From: Sphingobacteriales bacterium
Lineage (GTDB): Bacteria > Bacteroidota > Bacteroidia > Chitinophagales > Chitinophagaceae
Direction of reading: 5' to 3'
DNA length: 64,000 bases
Assembly (NCBI GenBank): GCA_004144175.1
Contig: SEFT01000007.1
Location: forward strand, 124,001-188,000
Part shown: positions 18,220 to 26,652 of the stretch, one piece after another
Layout of the letters: every line of letters begins with the position of its first letter
Numbering within the stretch: position 1 is the stretch's first letter
Program-made: the position numbers and the translations under genes
The notes under the pieces: model-generated
What the model was told of the DNA's origin: nothing
The model's input: the letters and a program-made list of their open reading frames with translations, nothing else
Database searches by the model: none

Positions 18220-18852
18220 TTATTCTTTTTCTTTCAGCAGGATGCCTATGTCGGCGATCAGCGCACCTACCGAAGCAGGCTTGGTACCATCATACTGTCC
18301 ACGTATTCTGCCGTCGCGGTCTACCAGCACAAATTTATCGGTATGTATAAAGTCGCTGGCTATATCTACGCCCGTAGTATCGTCGGTAGCCGATACCAGG
18401 TAGCTGTATCGGGCCATGTCATATAGCTCTTTCTTGTCGCCTGTCAGGAATTTCCACTGTTCGGGATTGGCCTCAAAACGCAGGCTATATTCCTTCATGG
18501 CCTGTACGGTATCTTTCTTAGGGTCTACGGTATGCGACAGTATCATGAAATCGCTGTTACCCTTGTATGCATTATACACGCGGGTCATGTTCTCATTCAT
18601 CTTAGGGCAAATGCCTTTGCAGGTAGTGAAGAAGTATTCGGTAACATATACTTTTCCTTTTACATCGTTCAGCGTAAGCGTCTTTCCATCCTGGTCGGTA
18701 AAGCTAAAATCCGTCACCTTCTGTCCCGGGTTACCCAGTACCGGCAGCTTCTTTACCTTCACGCGTGTCTCTTTATAGAAGTACCCCATGAATACCGCGC
18801 TCAATAGAATAAAGAACGTAACAAGGATGATCACCGTCTTTTTATTGCTCAT
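18220..18852 (-). CDS. SCO1/SenC family copper chaperone-like protein
   Basis: A 210-residue protein with one N-terminal membrane anchor (residues 7-25) and a periplasmic thioredoxin fold. The copper motif CxxxC is present as Cys78-KGI-Cys82 in TTCKGICPKM, and the third ligand His170 is in SDFIHTDKFVLVD. DQDGKTLTLNDVKGKVYVTEYFF matches the fold's first strands. SCO proteins deliver copper to the CuA site of cytochrome oxidase or reduce its cysteines. Start ATG 18850-18852 lies 18 nt after a clear -7 element. No oxidase genes are adjacent. Confidence 0.9.
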   Translation of the reverse strand: MSNKKTVIILVTFFILLSAVFMGYFYKETRVKVKKLPVLGNPGQKVTDFSFTDQDGKTLTLNDVKGKVYVTEYFFTTCKGICPKMNENMTRVYNAYKGNSDFMILSHTVDPKKDTVQAMKEYSLRFEANPEQWKFLTGDKKELYDMARYSYLVSATDDTTGVDIASDFIHTDKFVLVDRDGRIRGQYDGTKPASVGALIADIGILLKEKE

Positions 18853-18870
18853 AAACAGTCATTTGCGCTG

Positions 18871-18878
18871 CAAAGGTA
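18871..18878 (-). promoter_or_regulatory. -7 element for the SCO1-like gene
   Basis: Minus-strand TACCTTTG matches TAnnTTTG and lies 18 nt before the ATG, which predicts a leader of about 12 nt. No Shine-Dalgarno-like sequence is visible. Confidence 0.6.
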
Positions 18879-18893
18879 GGGCAGAAAGAAAAA

Positions 18894-18926
18894 CGGCAGG
18901 CATATCTTTTGGGATAATACCTGCCG
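18894..18926 (-). terminator. Terminator of the leuS operon
   Basis: Inverted repeat cggcagg / cctgccg, with a second short pairing (tatc / gata) inside the loop. On the minus strand it is followed by gtttttcttt. It lies 26 nt past the tiny ORF behind leuS and just before the SCO1-like promoter. Confidence 0.75.
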
Positions 18927-18951
18927 CTATATATAGATAAGGCACCGTACT

Positions 18952-19065
18952 CTATGTATACCACATAAAGATCCAGAATGCCAATACTATTGCTATCGAC
19001 GTTAGCAAGACTGTAGTCAATATGCCCAAAAAGATGCGCCAGTGGCTTTGTGCTTTATTGCTCAT
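18952..19065 (-). CDS. Tiny membrane protein (37 aa) directly behind leuS
   Basis: Translation from ATG 19063-19065 gives MSNKAQSHWRIFLGILTTV..., a 37-residue product with a positively charged N-terminus and one long hydrophobic helix ending FWIFMWYT. The start codon lies 2 nt after the leuS stop, and a terminator follows its own stop at a normal distance. Position and composition support a real gene translated by reinitiation after leuS. I do not recognise the family and propose no function. Confidence 0.6.
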   Translation of the reverse strand: MSNKAQSHWRIFLGILTTVLLTSIAIVLAFWIFMWYT

Positions 19066-19067
19066 AC

Positions 19068-21980
19068 CTATACCACCACATTTATCATCTTGCCTTTCAC
19101 GTAGATGAACTTCTTGGGTGCTTTGCCTTCCAGCCATTTTTGTACGGTGGCGTCGGCCAGTACTTCTTTCTCTATTACCGATTGGGCGGTATCCAGTGCA
19201 AATTCCATTTCTACACGGGTCTTGCCGTTTACTGCTACGGGATACTTTTTAGTATTCTCTATAATGTGGCGCTCTTCGTAACGCGGGAAGGATGCATCCA
19301 GTACGGTCGTGTCATTACCCAGGCTATGCCATAGCTCTTCGGCCAGGTGTGGTGCAAATGGAGTGATGATCACAGCCAGCGGCTCCAGTATCTCGCGCTT
19401 GTGGCAGTTGGCTGCCGATAGCTCGTTCACGCATATCATGAATTGGCTCACGGCCGTGTTGAATGAGAAACGCTCAATGTCTTCGCTTATCTTTTTAATG
19501 GTTTTGTGCAGGGTACGCAGCTCTGCATCGGTGGCTGTTTCGTTGGTTACCTGCAGGCCGGTTTGCTCGTCGAAGTATAAGCGCCACAGCTTTTTAAGGA
19601 AGCGGTGCACACCTTCGATGCCCTTTGTATCCCATGGTTTACTTACCTCGATAGGCCCAAGGAACATCTCGTACATACGGAAGCTATCCGCACCGTACTT
19701 TTCTACGATGTCGTCGGGGTTAACGACGTTGTACCAGCGCTTGCTCATCTTCTCTACTTCTGATGCGCAAACAAATCGGCCGCCTGTGGCTACCATTGGT
19801 TTTCCATTCTCGTCGATAAACACAGACTTTTCATACTCCGGCCTCCATTTTTTGAAGCCCTCTATATCCAGTTCGTCTTTGTCATTTACCAGCGATATAT
19901 CTATGTGCAGTGCCTGGCTGGGTATCTCTCCTTCAAACAAGGCACTCTCACCTTCTTTATAGCGGTTCTGCTCCCGCAGGAAGAAAATTTCTTCCTCGTC
20001 GCATGTATCGTCCTTGATCTTTGCCAGCACACTCTTCGACACAAACGTCCCGGTCTTCACCATCCGGTATGCCATCTTCGATACGCCCTGTATCATGCCC
20101 TGGTTTATCAGGCGCTTGAATGGCTCGTCGAAAGATATATGCCCCAGGTCGTACATCACTTTGGTCCACATACGGCTGTAGAGCAGGTGGCCTACGGCGT
20201 GTTCGGTACCGCCAATATATATATCTACCTCGCGCCAGTAGTTGGTCGCTTTTTTACTTGCAAATTCTGCTTCATTATGCGGATCCATAAAGCGCAGGAA
20301 ATACCAGCTGCTGCCCGCATACCCCGGCATCGTATTGGTCTCGCGCATGCCCGATTCGGTCTGCACCCAATCAGTAACATTTGCCAGCGGACCTTGTCCT
20401 TCAGGCCCCGGTTTGTAGTGCTCTACCATAGGAAGCTCTACCGGCAGGTGTTTCAGCGAACGCTCTATCTCGGGTATCGGCTCGTCTATAGCGTACGGTA
20501 TATCGGCTATGTATATAACCGGGAACGGCTCGCCCCAGTAGCGCTGGCGGCTGAAGCCTGCATCGCGCAGTTTATAATTGATCTTTGGCGTACCTACGCC
20601 CGAATCTTCGATGGCCCGTAGTGCTACACCTGTAGCCTTCATGATGTCCATCCCGTTTAGGAAGTTGCTGTTTTCCAGCTTGCCTGACTTTTCAGAATAG
20701 GCGCCTTCGCCGGTGTAGCTCTTGCCAAATATGTTGGTAATAGGTATGTCGAAATGTTTTGCAAAGGCATGGTCGCGATCGTCGCCACTAGGCACAGCCA
20801 TAATGGCCCCTGTACCGTAACCTGCCAGTACGTATTCTGATATCCAAACGGGCACCTGCTTGTGAGTAAACGGATGTATCACGTATGCACCCGTAAAGCA
20901 TCCTGAAACATTCTTAACCTCCGACATGCGCTCGCGCTCCGAGCGGCTCTGCACATATTCGCGGTAGTCATCTACGGCCTCTTGCTGTTCTTCGGTCACG
21001 ATCTCGTCCACCATCTCGTGCTCGGGTGCCATTACCATGAAGTCGACACCGAAGATGGTATCGGGGCGGGTCGTAAATACGGTTATTTGCTTGTCATGGA
21101 AACCCTCTACATCGAAGCTTATCTGCGCACCGCTGCTTTTGCCTATCCAGTTGCGCTGCATTTCTTTCATCGCATCGGTCCAGTCCAGCTTATCCAGGCT
21201 ATCCAGCAGGCGGTCAGCATACTCGGTTATCCGCAGGAACCACTGGCGCATCTTCTTGCGCACCACGGGGTGGCCGCCTCTTTCCGATACACCATTTACC
21301 ACCTCGTCATTAGCCAGTACGGTACCCAGCGCTTCGCACCACCATACCTCTGCATAGTCGAGGTAGGCCAGGCGATAGTGCATAAGGGCTTCGCGTTTTT
21401 CCGTTTCGGTCTTCGCCTTCCATGTTTTGGCATCGAAGCGGAAGGTGCTGTCATCGGGGCTTGGGTTCTTGGTATTACCCTCGCGCTCGAAGAGGGCTAT
21501 CAGGTCGCTGATGGGGCGTGCTTTATTTTGCTTGCGGTCGAACCAGCTATGGAACAACTCGAGGAATATCCATTGCGTCCATTTGTAGTAGGACGGATCG
21601 GATGTGCGCACCTCGCGGTCCCAGTCGTAGCAGAAGCCGATATTGTCCAACTGCTCGCGATAGCGGGCAATATTTTTCTCAGTAGTAACGGCAGGATGTT
21701 GCCCGGTTTCAATGGCATATTGCTCGGCAGGCAGGCCAAAAGCGTCGAAGCCCATCGGGTGCAGCACGTTAAAGCCCTTCTGTCGCTTGTAGCGGGCATA
21801 GATATCGGATGCGATATACCCCAGCGGATGACCTACGTGAAGGCCTGCCCCGCTTGGGTAAGGAAACATATCCAGTATGTAAAACTTAGGCTTGTTGCTG
21901 TCGTTATTTACTTTGTAGGCTTTGTGCTCGTTCCAATACTTCTTCCACTTCTGCTCAATTTGCCTGAAACCGTATTCCAT
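19068..21980 (-). CDS. leuS: Leucyl-tRNA synthetase
   Basis: A 970-residue class I aminoacyl-tRNA synthetase that charges tRNA-Leu in the cytoplasm. The HIGH signature is HVGH at 48-51 in PYPSGAGLHVGHPLGY, and KMSKR at 744-748 is the KMSKS equivalent. The CP1 editing domain lies between, with TTRPDTIFGVDFMVMAPEH, a conserved editing-site block. The protein is about 100 residues longer than E. coli LeuRS, which I believe is usual for this phylum. The ATG at 21978-21980 is 28 nt after a -7 element. A tiny membrane protein gene follows. Confidence 0.97.
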   Translation of the reverse strand: MEYGFRQIEQKWKKYWNEHKAYKVNNDSNKPKFYILDMFPYPSGAGLHVGHPLGYIASDIYARYKRQKGFNVLHPMGFDAFGLPAEQYAIETGQHPAVTTEKNIARYREQLDNIGFCYDWDREVRTSDPSYYKWTQWIFLELFHSWFDRKQNKARPISDLIALFEREGNTKNPSPDDSTFRFDAKTWKAKTETEKREALMHYRLAYLDYAEVWWCEALGTVLANDEVVNGVSERGGHPVVRKKMRQWFLRITEYADRLLDSLDKLDWTDAMKEMQRNWIGKSSGAQISFDVEGFHDKQITVFTTRPDTIFGVDFMVMAPEHEMVDEIVTEEQQEAVDDYREYVQSRSERERMSEVKNVSGCFTGAYVIHPFTHKQVPVWISEYVLAGYGTGAIMAVPSGDDRDHAFAKHFDIPITNIFGKSYTGEGAYSEKSGKLENSNFLNGMDIMKATGVALRAIEDSGVGTPKINYKLRDAGFSRQRYWGEPFPVIYIADIPYAIDEPIPEIERSLKHLPVELPMVEHYKPGPEGQGPLANVTDWVQTESGMRETNTMPGYAGSSWYFLRFMDPHNEAEFASKKATNYWREVDIYIGGTEHAVGHLLYSRMWTKVMYDLGHISFDEPFKRLINQGMIQGVSKMAYRMVKTGTFVSKSVLAKIKDDTCDEEEIFFLREQNRYKEGESALFEGEIPSQALHIDISLVNDKDELDIEGFKKWRPEYEKSVFIDENGKPMVATGGRFVCASEVEKMSKRWYNVVNPDDIVEKYGADSFRMYEMFLGPIEVSKPWDTKGIEGVHRFLKKLWRLYFDEQTGLQVTNETATDAELRTLHKTIKKISEDIERFSFNTAVSQFMICVNELSAANCHKREILEPLAVIITPFAPHLAEELWHSLGNDTTVLDASFPRYEERHIIENTKKYPVAVNGKTRVEMEFALDTAQSVIEKEVLADATVQKWLEGKAPKKFIYVKGKMINVVV

Positions 21981-22008
21981 AATTGCGTTATATATATAAA
22001 ACGGATGC

Positions 22009-22016
22009 CAAAAATA
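22009..22016 (-). promoter_or_regulatory. -7 element for leuS
   Basis: Minus-strand TATTTTTG fits TAnnTTTG, 28 nt before the leuS ATG. No T-box-like leader is visible, as expected for this phylum. Confidence 0.5.
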
Positions 22017-22111
22017 CGAAACGGAATGTCAAATATTTTGGAGAAATAAAGCGTCGTTTCCCGCACCCGATAAGTGCTCTAAATCGAAGATAAAAACAGG
22101 CTGAAATGAGG

Positions 22112-22633
22112 TTAGTTTTTTACCATCGGCTGACGATAATCGAAGTAGACCGTCCTTTCAAACCGGAACATGTTGATAGGCCCATCGAAGAAATAGAGTG
22201 TAGTATAGCCCCTGTTCTCAAAACCCACCTTTGGCTTTTTGCCTTTCTTGTACATCTGCACCGGCATCATTACTACCGTATTGGTTTGCAGGTTCAGGCG
22301 CTGCATCCTGTCGAGGTATAATATCACGGCGCCATTCTCTGTTTGCTCGGTGTACAGCAGCTTCTTATTGCTATCGGCATCCACGCACTTTATTTTGTAG
22401 CCGTTTATCTCGCCGGGCAGGTCGGTTACATGTTTTGTTTTTAATACATAAATGGTTTTGGTGTTGGGCTTCATCAGGTCTGCTGAAAGATGGGCATAGG
22501 CAGTATCTTTCTTTGTGAACAGGTCGAGCGAATAGGCATAACACTCGCGGGGCATAGAGCTCTCGATAATGGGCCCATGCTGGGCAAAGCAGATATGTGA
22601 CAGGAGCAGAAAAACTACGACAAGTCCTTTCAT
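22112..22633 (-). CDS. Secreted protein of unknown function
   Basis: A 173-residue protein with a clear signal peptide (MKGLVVVFLLLSHICFAQ, cleavage probably after residue 17 or 18). The mature part is mixed beta-like sequence with no motif I recognise. It contains YKIKCVDADSNKKLLYTEQ and ends in an aromatic stretch (TVYFDYRQPM). No membrane helix follows the signal, so it is periplasmic or surface-located. It is divergent from the FAD oxidoreductase gene with a 54-nt shared upstream region. It may be a lineage-specific gene. Confidence 0.7.
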   Translation of the reverse strand: MKGLVVVFLLLSHICFAQHGPIIESSMPRECYAYSLDLFTKKDTAYAHLSADLMKPNTKTIYVLKTKHVTDLPGEINGYKIKCVDADSNKKLLYTEQTENGAVILYLDRMQRLNLQTNTVVMMPVQMYKKGKKPKVGFENRGYTTLYFFDGPINMFRFERTVYFDYRQPMVKN

Positions 22634-22664
22634 TCCAGCAATTTAATCAAGATTTCCGGCTTTA

Positions 22665-22672
22665 TAACTTTG
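22665..22672 (+). promoter_or_regulatory. -7 element for the FAD oxidoreductase gene
   Basis: TAACTTTG matches TAnnTTTG, 15 nt before ATG 22688. The predicted leader is about 10 nt. Confidence 0.6.
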
Positions 22673-22687
22673 CCGTACTTTTAGGCC

Positions 22688-23830
22688 ATGCTAAGTTATT
22701 GGGAACAGGCAAGTTTTTTACAGTACGACCATATTATCATCGGCTCGGGCATCGTAGGCCTCAGCGCAGCCATCGAGATCAAAGACCGTTTTCCATCGGC
22801 CAGTGTACTGGTGCTGGAGCGGGGACTGCTGCCCACTGGCGCCAGCAGCCGCAACGCGGGTTTTGCCTGTATGGGCAGCCTCATCGAGCTGCTGGACAAA
22901 GAACAATACGCTACCGATGAAGAGATACTAGGCCTGTTCGACCACCGCAAGCGCGGGCTGGAAAGGCTGCGGGCAAGGCTGGGCGACAGCAATATAGGCT
23001 ATGCAGCCCACGGCAGCTATGAGTTGATAAGCACTGACGAGGAGCATATGCTCAGCGAGATGGAGCGACTGAATGAATTGCTGATGCCCATAACGCAAAA
23101 GCCGGCCTACAAACTGGCCAACGACAAGATCGGGCAATTCGGCTTCTCCAAAGACTATACAAAAGCGCTGGTAGAAAACACCTGCGAAGGGGAGCTGAAC
23201 ACGGGCAAGATGCTGCGGGCGCTCATCAACTACGCCCTGCACAAAGGGATAGAAATAAAGACCGGTGCGAACGTAGCGCAGTACGAGGAAGATGAAAACC
23301 ATGTATCCGTACATATCAATGACACGTTCCGCAACGAGGTACTGGTACTGCAATGCCGCAGCCTGAGCATCTGCACCAACGCCTTTACCAAACAACTACT
23401 GCCCGATGCAGATGTGATACCCGGCAGGGGCCAGGTACTGATAACCCAACCCATACCGGGGCTGAAGTTTCAGGGAGTATATCATTTTGACAAAGGTTAT
23501 TATTACTTCCGCGAGCTGGATGGCAGGGTGCTGCTGGGCGGCGGCCGTAACCTCGATTTTGAAGGCGAGGCCACAACCGACTTTGCACTAAACGAAAGCA
23601 TACATATAGCCCTAGAACAAAAGCTGCGCGACATCATCATCCCCGGAGTCCACTTTATGATAGAACAGCGCTGGACGGGTATCATGGCCTTCGGCAAAAC
23701 CAAGTACCCAATAGTAAAAGCATTCTCAAAACGCGTGTACGGCGCCTTCCGCATGGGTGGCATGGGCGTAGCGCTAGGTAGTGAGACGGCGATGCAATTG
23801 GCGGATATGGTGTATGGGGATTGGGGGTAG
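22688..23830 (+). CDS. FAD-dependent oxidoreductase, DAO family
   Basis: A 380-residue flavoprotein. The dinucleotide motif GSGIVG spans 19-24 in DHIIIGSGIVGLSAAIEI and is followed by VLVLERG, whose Glu would bind the FAD ribose. The second DAO block is RGQVLITQPI, and the C-terminal FAD contact is AFRMGGMGVALGSETAMQLAD. The family includes glycine/D-amino acid oxidases and tRNA-modifying MnmC-type domains; I see nothing that fixes the substrate. TGASSRNAGFACMGS after the ribose site is typical of the amino-acid oxidase subgroup. It has no obvious operon partner. Confidence 0.85.
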   Translation: MLSYWEQASFLQYDHIIIGSGIVGLSAAIEIKDRFPSASVLVLERGLLPTGASSRNAGFACMGSLIELLDKEQYATDEEILGLFDHRKRGLERLRARLGDSNIGYAAHGSYELISTDEEHMLSEMERLNELLMPITQKPAYKLANDKIGQFGFSKDYTKALVENTCEGELNTGKMLRALINYALHKGIEIKTGANVAQYEEDENHVSVHINDTFRNEVLVLQCRSLSICTNAFTKQLLPDADVIPGRGQVLITQPIPGLKFQGVYHFDKGYYYFRELDGRVLLGGGRNLDFEGEATTDFALNESIHIALEQKLRDIIIPGVHFMIEQRWTGIMAFGKTKYPIVKAFSKRVYGAFRMGGMGVALGSETAMQLADMVYGDWG

Positions 23831-23845
23831 GTAGACGTATTTAAA

Positions 23846-23869
23846 GAGTCAGGCGGAAACACCTGACTC
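23846..23869 (+). terminator. Possible terminator hairpin
   Basis: Perfect 8-bp repeat gagtcagg / cctgactc with an 8-nt loop, 15 nt past the oxidoreductase stop. The U-tract is missing, so termination is uncertain. Confidence 0.35.
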
Positions 23870-23889
23870 CACAAGAATAATTACACAAG

Positions 23890-24360
23890 ATGAAAGTTAT
23901 TGTTACGGTTATTTGTTTGAGTTTTTTGTATGGCTGTATCGGTGGCGGCACACTGGGCGGTTTTGAAACAAGGATATTTCCTACGTCAAAGAAGAAATTA
24001 GTACGAGCGATTGATACTTTTTTTATTGGGTATCCAGAATATAAACTCCCTCAAAAGTGGGTGTCATTTAATGATTGGAATGCACGAGGGTACGATTTTC
24101 TGGATGGTAGGATATTTTATTTTAAAACGGACCCGGAAGAAGTTTATTATATAACAATGTATGGCGATGGAAACGATTCTGTTCAAGCTGATACAACAAA
24201 AACTGGGATATCAATTAGAGCTTATAGAAATAAAAATATTGGTTGGACAAGTGAAAGTGATTGTTCTCGTAAGGAGAAACAAAGAGTTCAGAAACGATTC
24301 GATGAAGAAATTGTTTCAAGGATTGATAGTATTCTTGGCTTGAAGCATGCAAAAGAATAA
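23890..24360 (+). CDS. Predicted lipoprotein of unknown function
   Basis: A 156-residue protein with a lipoprotein-type N-terminus (MKVIVTVICLSFLYGCIGGG, Cys16 after LYG). The remainder is soluble and rich in aromatic and charged residues (KWVSFNDWNARGYDFLDGRIFYF). No family is recognised. The gene is clearly more AT-rich than its neighbours, with many Lys, Ile and Asn codons ending in A or T. That fits recent acquisition or relaxed constraint. It stands alone between the oxidoreductase hairpin and the convergent maf gene. Confidence 0.65.
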   Translation: MKVIVTVICLSFLYGCIGGGTLGGFETRIFPTSKKKLVRAIDTFFIGYPEYKLPQKWVSFNDWNARGYDFLDGRIFYFKTDPEEVYYITMYGDGNDSVQADTTKTGISIRAYRNKNIGWTSESDCSRKEKQRVQKRFDEEIVSRIDSILGLKHAKE

Positions 24361-24427
24361 AATGTGTCTAACGGGTAATTTACAAGTTAACCTTCGTTCG
24401 ATATTATAAAATCTCCATTCAGCGTTA

Positions 24428-24997
24428 TCACAGACCAAAATTAAACTCCTCCAATACCTTCACTACCTCCCCTATCGGCAACCCCATTACATTATAATAG
24501 TCGCCATTTATTTTTTCGATGCCTACCATGCCTATCCATTCCTGTATAGCATAGGCACCGGCTTTGTCGTAGGGTTTGTAGTTGGTTACAAAGTGTACGA
24601 TCTGCTCATGGGTCAGCGGGCGGAAGTGTACTTCTGTGGTTACAGAAAAAGCATGTTGCTTTTCGCCGCGTTGCATGCACACGCCCGTCACTACCTGGTG
24701 TACGCGGCCCGATAGCTTAGTAAGTATCTCTATGGCATTTTGCTCGTCGGTAGGTTTGCCCAGTATCTCATCGTCCAGTAATACGACCGTATCTGCTGCT
24801 ACGATGATGGCATCCGTAGCACGCTCGCTGATGGCTGCGGCTTTCTTCTTCGCCAAAAATTCAGGCACCAGGTGACCTGCCATGCCCGGCGGATTCGTTT
24901 CGTCTACATCGGCTATGATGATGTCAAATTCCAGTTCGGCGGCTTCCATCAACTGTTTCCTCCGTGGCGACTGTGATGCCAAAACGATCTTGTGCAT
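24428..24997 (-). CDS. maf: Maf family nucleoside triphosphate pyrophosphatase
   Basis: A 189-residue protein with all Maf landmarks: KIVLASQSPRRKQLM at the N-terminus (the SxSPRR nucleotide-binding motif), DVDETNPPG, VAADTVVLLDDEILGKP near residue 66 with the catalytic Asp, and KPYDKAGAYAIQEWIG near 140. Members hydrolyse non-canonical or canonical NTPs, mostly dTTP/UTP or methylated nucleotides, and are linked to division arrest. IQEWIG fits the YhdE-like subgroup. Its first 74 nt overlap the 3' end of the prenyltransferase gene in another frame. Confidence 0.93.
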   Translation of the reverse strand: MHKIVLASQSPRRKQLMEAAELEFDIIIADVDETNPPGMAGHLVPEFLAKKKAAAISERATDAIIVAADTVVLLDDEILGKPTDEQNAIEILTKLSGRVHQVVTGVCMQRGEKQHAFSVTTEVHFRPLTHEQIVHFVTNYKPYDKAGAYAIQEWIGMVGIEKINGDYYNVMGLPIGEVVKVLEEFNFGL

Positions 24998-25937
24998 GTG
25001 CTTCTATGTAATAAATAATGAGTGATACAATACCCGCCACCATGATGAACTTCAGCCTGCGGCTGGCGGTAGCGTAGTGTTGCTGTGTAGCGGTTTTATG
25101 CAGTGTGAGCAGCCATAGTACCATCGGCACTACCAGCGCCAGCAAGGTATAGCTACCCAGGAACCACCAGCGCTCCAGCAGTAGTTTGATGCCTGCATTG
25201 ATAAGCGGTATAAGCGCAACGACACCTAAGCCCTGCGTGAACCATACAGACCTTTGCAGCCCCCACTTGATAGGCATGGTGACGCAGCCCTGCTCGGCAT
25301 CGCCCTTAAAGTCTTCCATGTCCTTTACTATCTCGCGCATCCAGGTGAGCATAAAGGCAAAGAAGGTATAGATGCCCAGCACCCATACGGGGTTAGGCAT
25401 CACACCATCTGCAGTATGTATAAATGGCCTGCGCAATACATATGCATGCAGAGACGGCTCGTAAATGATCAGCGTAATAATAGTAAGCGCCGTAAGCATT
25501 GCTACCACCACATTGCCCGATACAAACTGCCGCTTGAAATGCGTAGAATAAAACCACAGCAGCAACGTACAACTCAACTGCAACAGCAACCAGCTATACC
25601 TGCCGCCTTGCCGCACCAGCACCACTGCCAGGAACAGCCCGAAAATATTAAATACCGTATGCAGTATAATGGCCGACTTGATAGGTATGCGTTTCTCGAG
25701 TACCATTTTATGCGGCCTGTTTATCATATCTATCTTGATGTCGAAGTAGTCGTTGATGATATAGCCTGCGGCGGCTATGAGTATGGTCGATAGAGAGAGT
25801 ATCAGGAAGTTCTCGGTCGTCAGCAGCAGCCTTGTATCGGCATCTGCTGCGGGCAATATAACACAAGCCCACGCCAATAGCTGTGTGAGAAATATGATGA
25901 GCAGGTTTTGCCATCGTATGAGTCGGAGCAAAGGCAT
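24924..25937 (-). CDS. UbiA family prenyltransferase
   Basis: A 337-residue polytopic membrane enzyme. The first Asp-rich motif is NDYFDIKID at residues 62-70, the second DMEDFKGD in REIVKDMEDFKGDAEQG. NRPHKMVLEKRI after the first motif fits the subgroup annotated in Bacteroidota as geranylgeranylglycerol-phosphate geranylgeranyltransferase-like. Eight or nine hydrophobic segments follow the family pattern. The acceptor is uncertain: menaquinone, heme or a glycerophosphate precursor are alternatives. The last 25 residues (EAHAQDRFGITVATEETVDG...) lie in the maf overlap and are not conserved-looking. Confidence 0.87.
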   Translation of the reverse strand: MPLLRLIRWQNLLIIFLTQLLAWACVILPAADADTRLLLTTENFLILSLSTILIAAAGYIINDYFDIKIDMINRPHKMVLEKRIPIKSAIILHTVFNIFGLFLAVVLVRQGGRYSWLLLQLSCTLLLWFYSTHFKRQFVSGNVVVAMLTALTIITLIIYEPSLHAYVLRRPFIHTADGVMPNPVWVLGIYTFFAFMLTWMREIVKDMEDFKGDAEQGCVTMPIKWGLQRSVWFTQGLGVVALIPLINAGIKLLLERWWFLGSYTLLALVVPMVLWLLTLHKTATQQHYATASRRLKFIMVAGIVSLIIYYIEAHAQDRFGITVATEETVDGSRRTGI

Positions 25938-25974
25938 GGGCTGTATGTACCGGTTATACCCGGCTATTGTATGA

Positions 25975-26607
25975 CTAGTTTTTTCTCCAGGTCGATGGGT
26001 CTACACGCCATTGTTCCAGTGTCTCTTTCTCGTCGGCCTGTATCAGCTTTTGGTCGCTGGCCAGTTCCATCAGCGCCTGGTAGTTGCTGATGGTGCGCAG
26101 TGGCACCATCGCCTGCTCAAACGCATCTGCCGCCGCCTGGAAGCCGTAGGTAAACAATGCGCACATGCCTATTACCTGCGCGCCCTGCTCGCGTATGGCA
26201 TCTACTGCCTGCAGGCTGCTTTTACCGGTCGATACCAGGTCTTCTATCACCACTACTTTCTGGCCCGGCTCCAGTACGCCTTCTATCTGGTTGCCCATGC
26301 CGTGTTCTTTGGGTTTGCTGCGCACGTATATGAATGGCAGCTTCAGCAGGTCGGCAGCCATTACGCCATGCGGTATGCCCGCAGTAGCCACACCTGCTAT
26401 TACATCGGCATCGGGAAAATGCTCGAGCACCATATTTGCCAGCTCACTTTTTACAAAATCGCGTACATGCGGGTAAGACAGTACTTTACGGTTGTCGCAA
26501 TATATAGGTGAGTTCCATCCTGACGCCCAAACATATGGCTTTTGCAGGTTGAGTTGCAAAGCTTTAATTTGCAGCAGCTTTTCGGCAAAATGTTTCTGTG
26601 TGCTCAT
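25975..26607 (-). CDS. pyrE: Orotate phosphoribosyltransferase
   Basis: A 210-residue enzyme that makes orotidine 5'-monophosphate from orotate and PRPP in pyrimidine synthesis. The PRPP motif IEDLVSTGKSS spans 121-131. SGWNSPIYCDNRKVLSYP is the orotate-binding region, and VATAGIPHGVMAA and YVRSKPKEHG contain conserved catalytic Lys residues. The start is put at ATG 26605-26607: the in-frame TTG nine nt upstream falls in a -7 promoter element, so it would not be transcribed. The prenyltransferase gene follows 37 nt downstream and may share the transcript. Confidence 0.95.
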   Translation of the reverse strand: MSTQKHFAEKLLQIKALQLNLQKPYVWASGWNSPIYCDNRKVLSYPHVRDFVKSELANMVLEHFPDADVIAGVATAGIPHGVMAADLLKLPFIYVRSKPKEHGMGNQIEGVLEPGQKVVVIEDLVSTGKSSLQAVDAIREQGAQVIGMCALFTYGFQAAADAFEQAMVPLRTISNYQALMELASDQKLIQADEKETLEQWRVDPSTWRKN

Positions 26608-26613
26608 ATCGCT

Positions 26614-26621
26614 CAAACCTA
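26614..26621 (-). promoter_or_regulatory. -7 element for pyrE, almost touching the start codon
   Basis: Minus-strand TAGGTTTG matches TAnnTTTG. Only 6 nt separate it from ATG 26607, so the transcript should begin at or next to the start codon. It also decides against the upstream TTG start. Confidence 0.5.
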
Positions 26622-26652
26622 CGTCAAATAAGCAAGTTTACAAACTGTAGCA

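Noticed and set aside
20982-22049. 355-codon open frame on the plus strand
   Set aside because: It is fully antisense to leuS, a certain gene, and its product has no recognisable domain.
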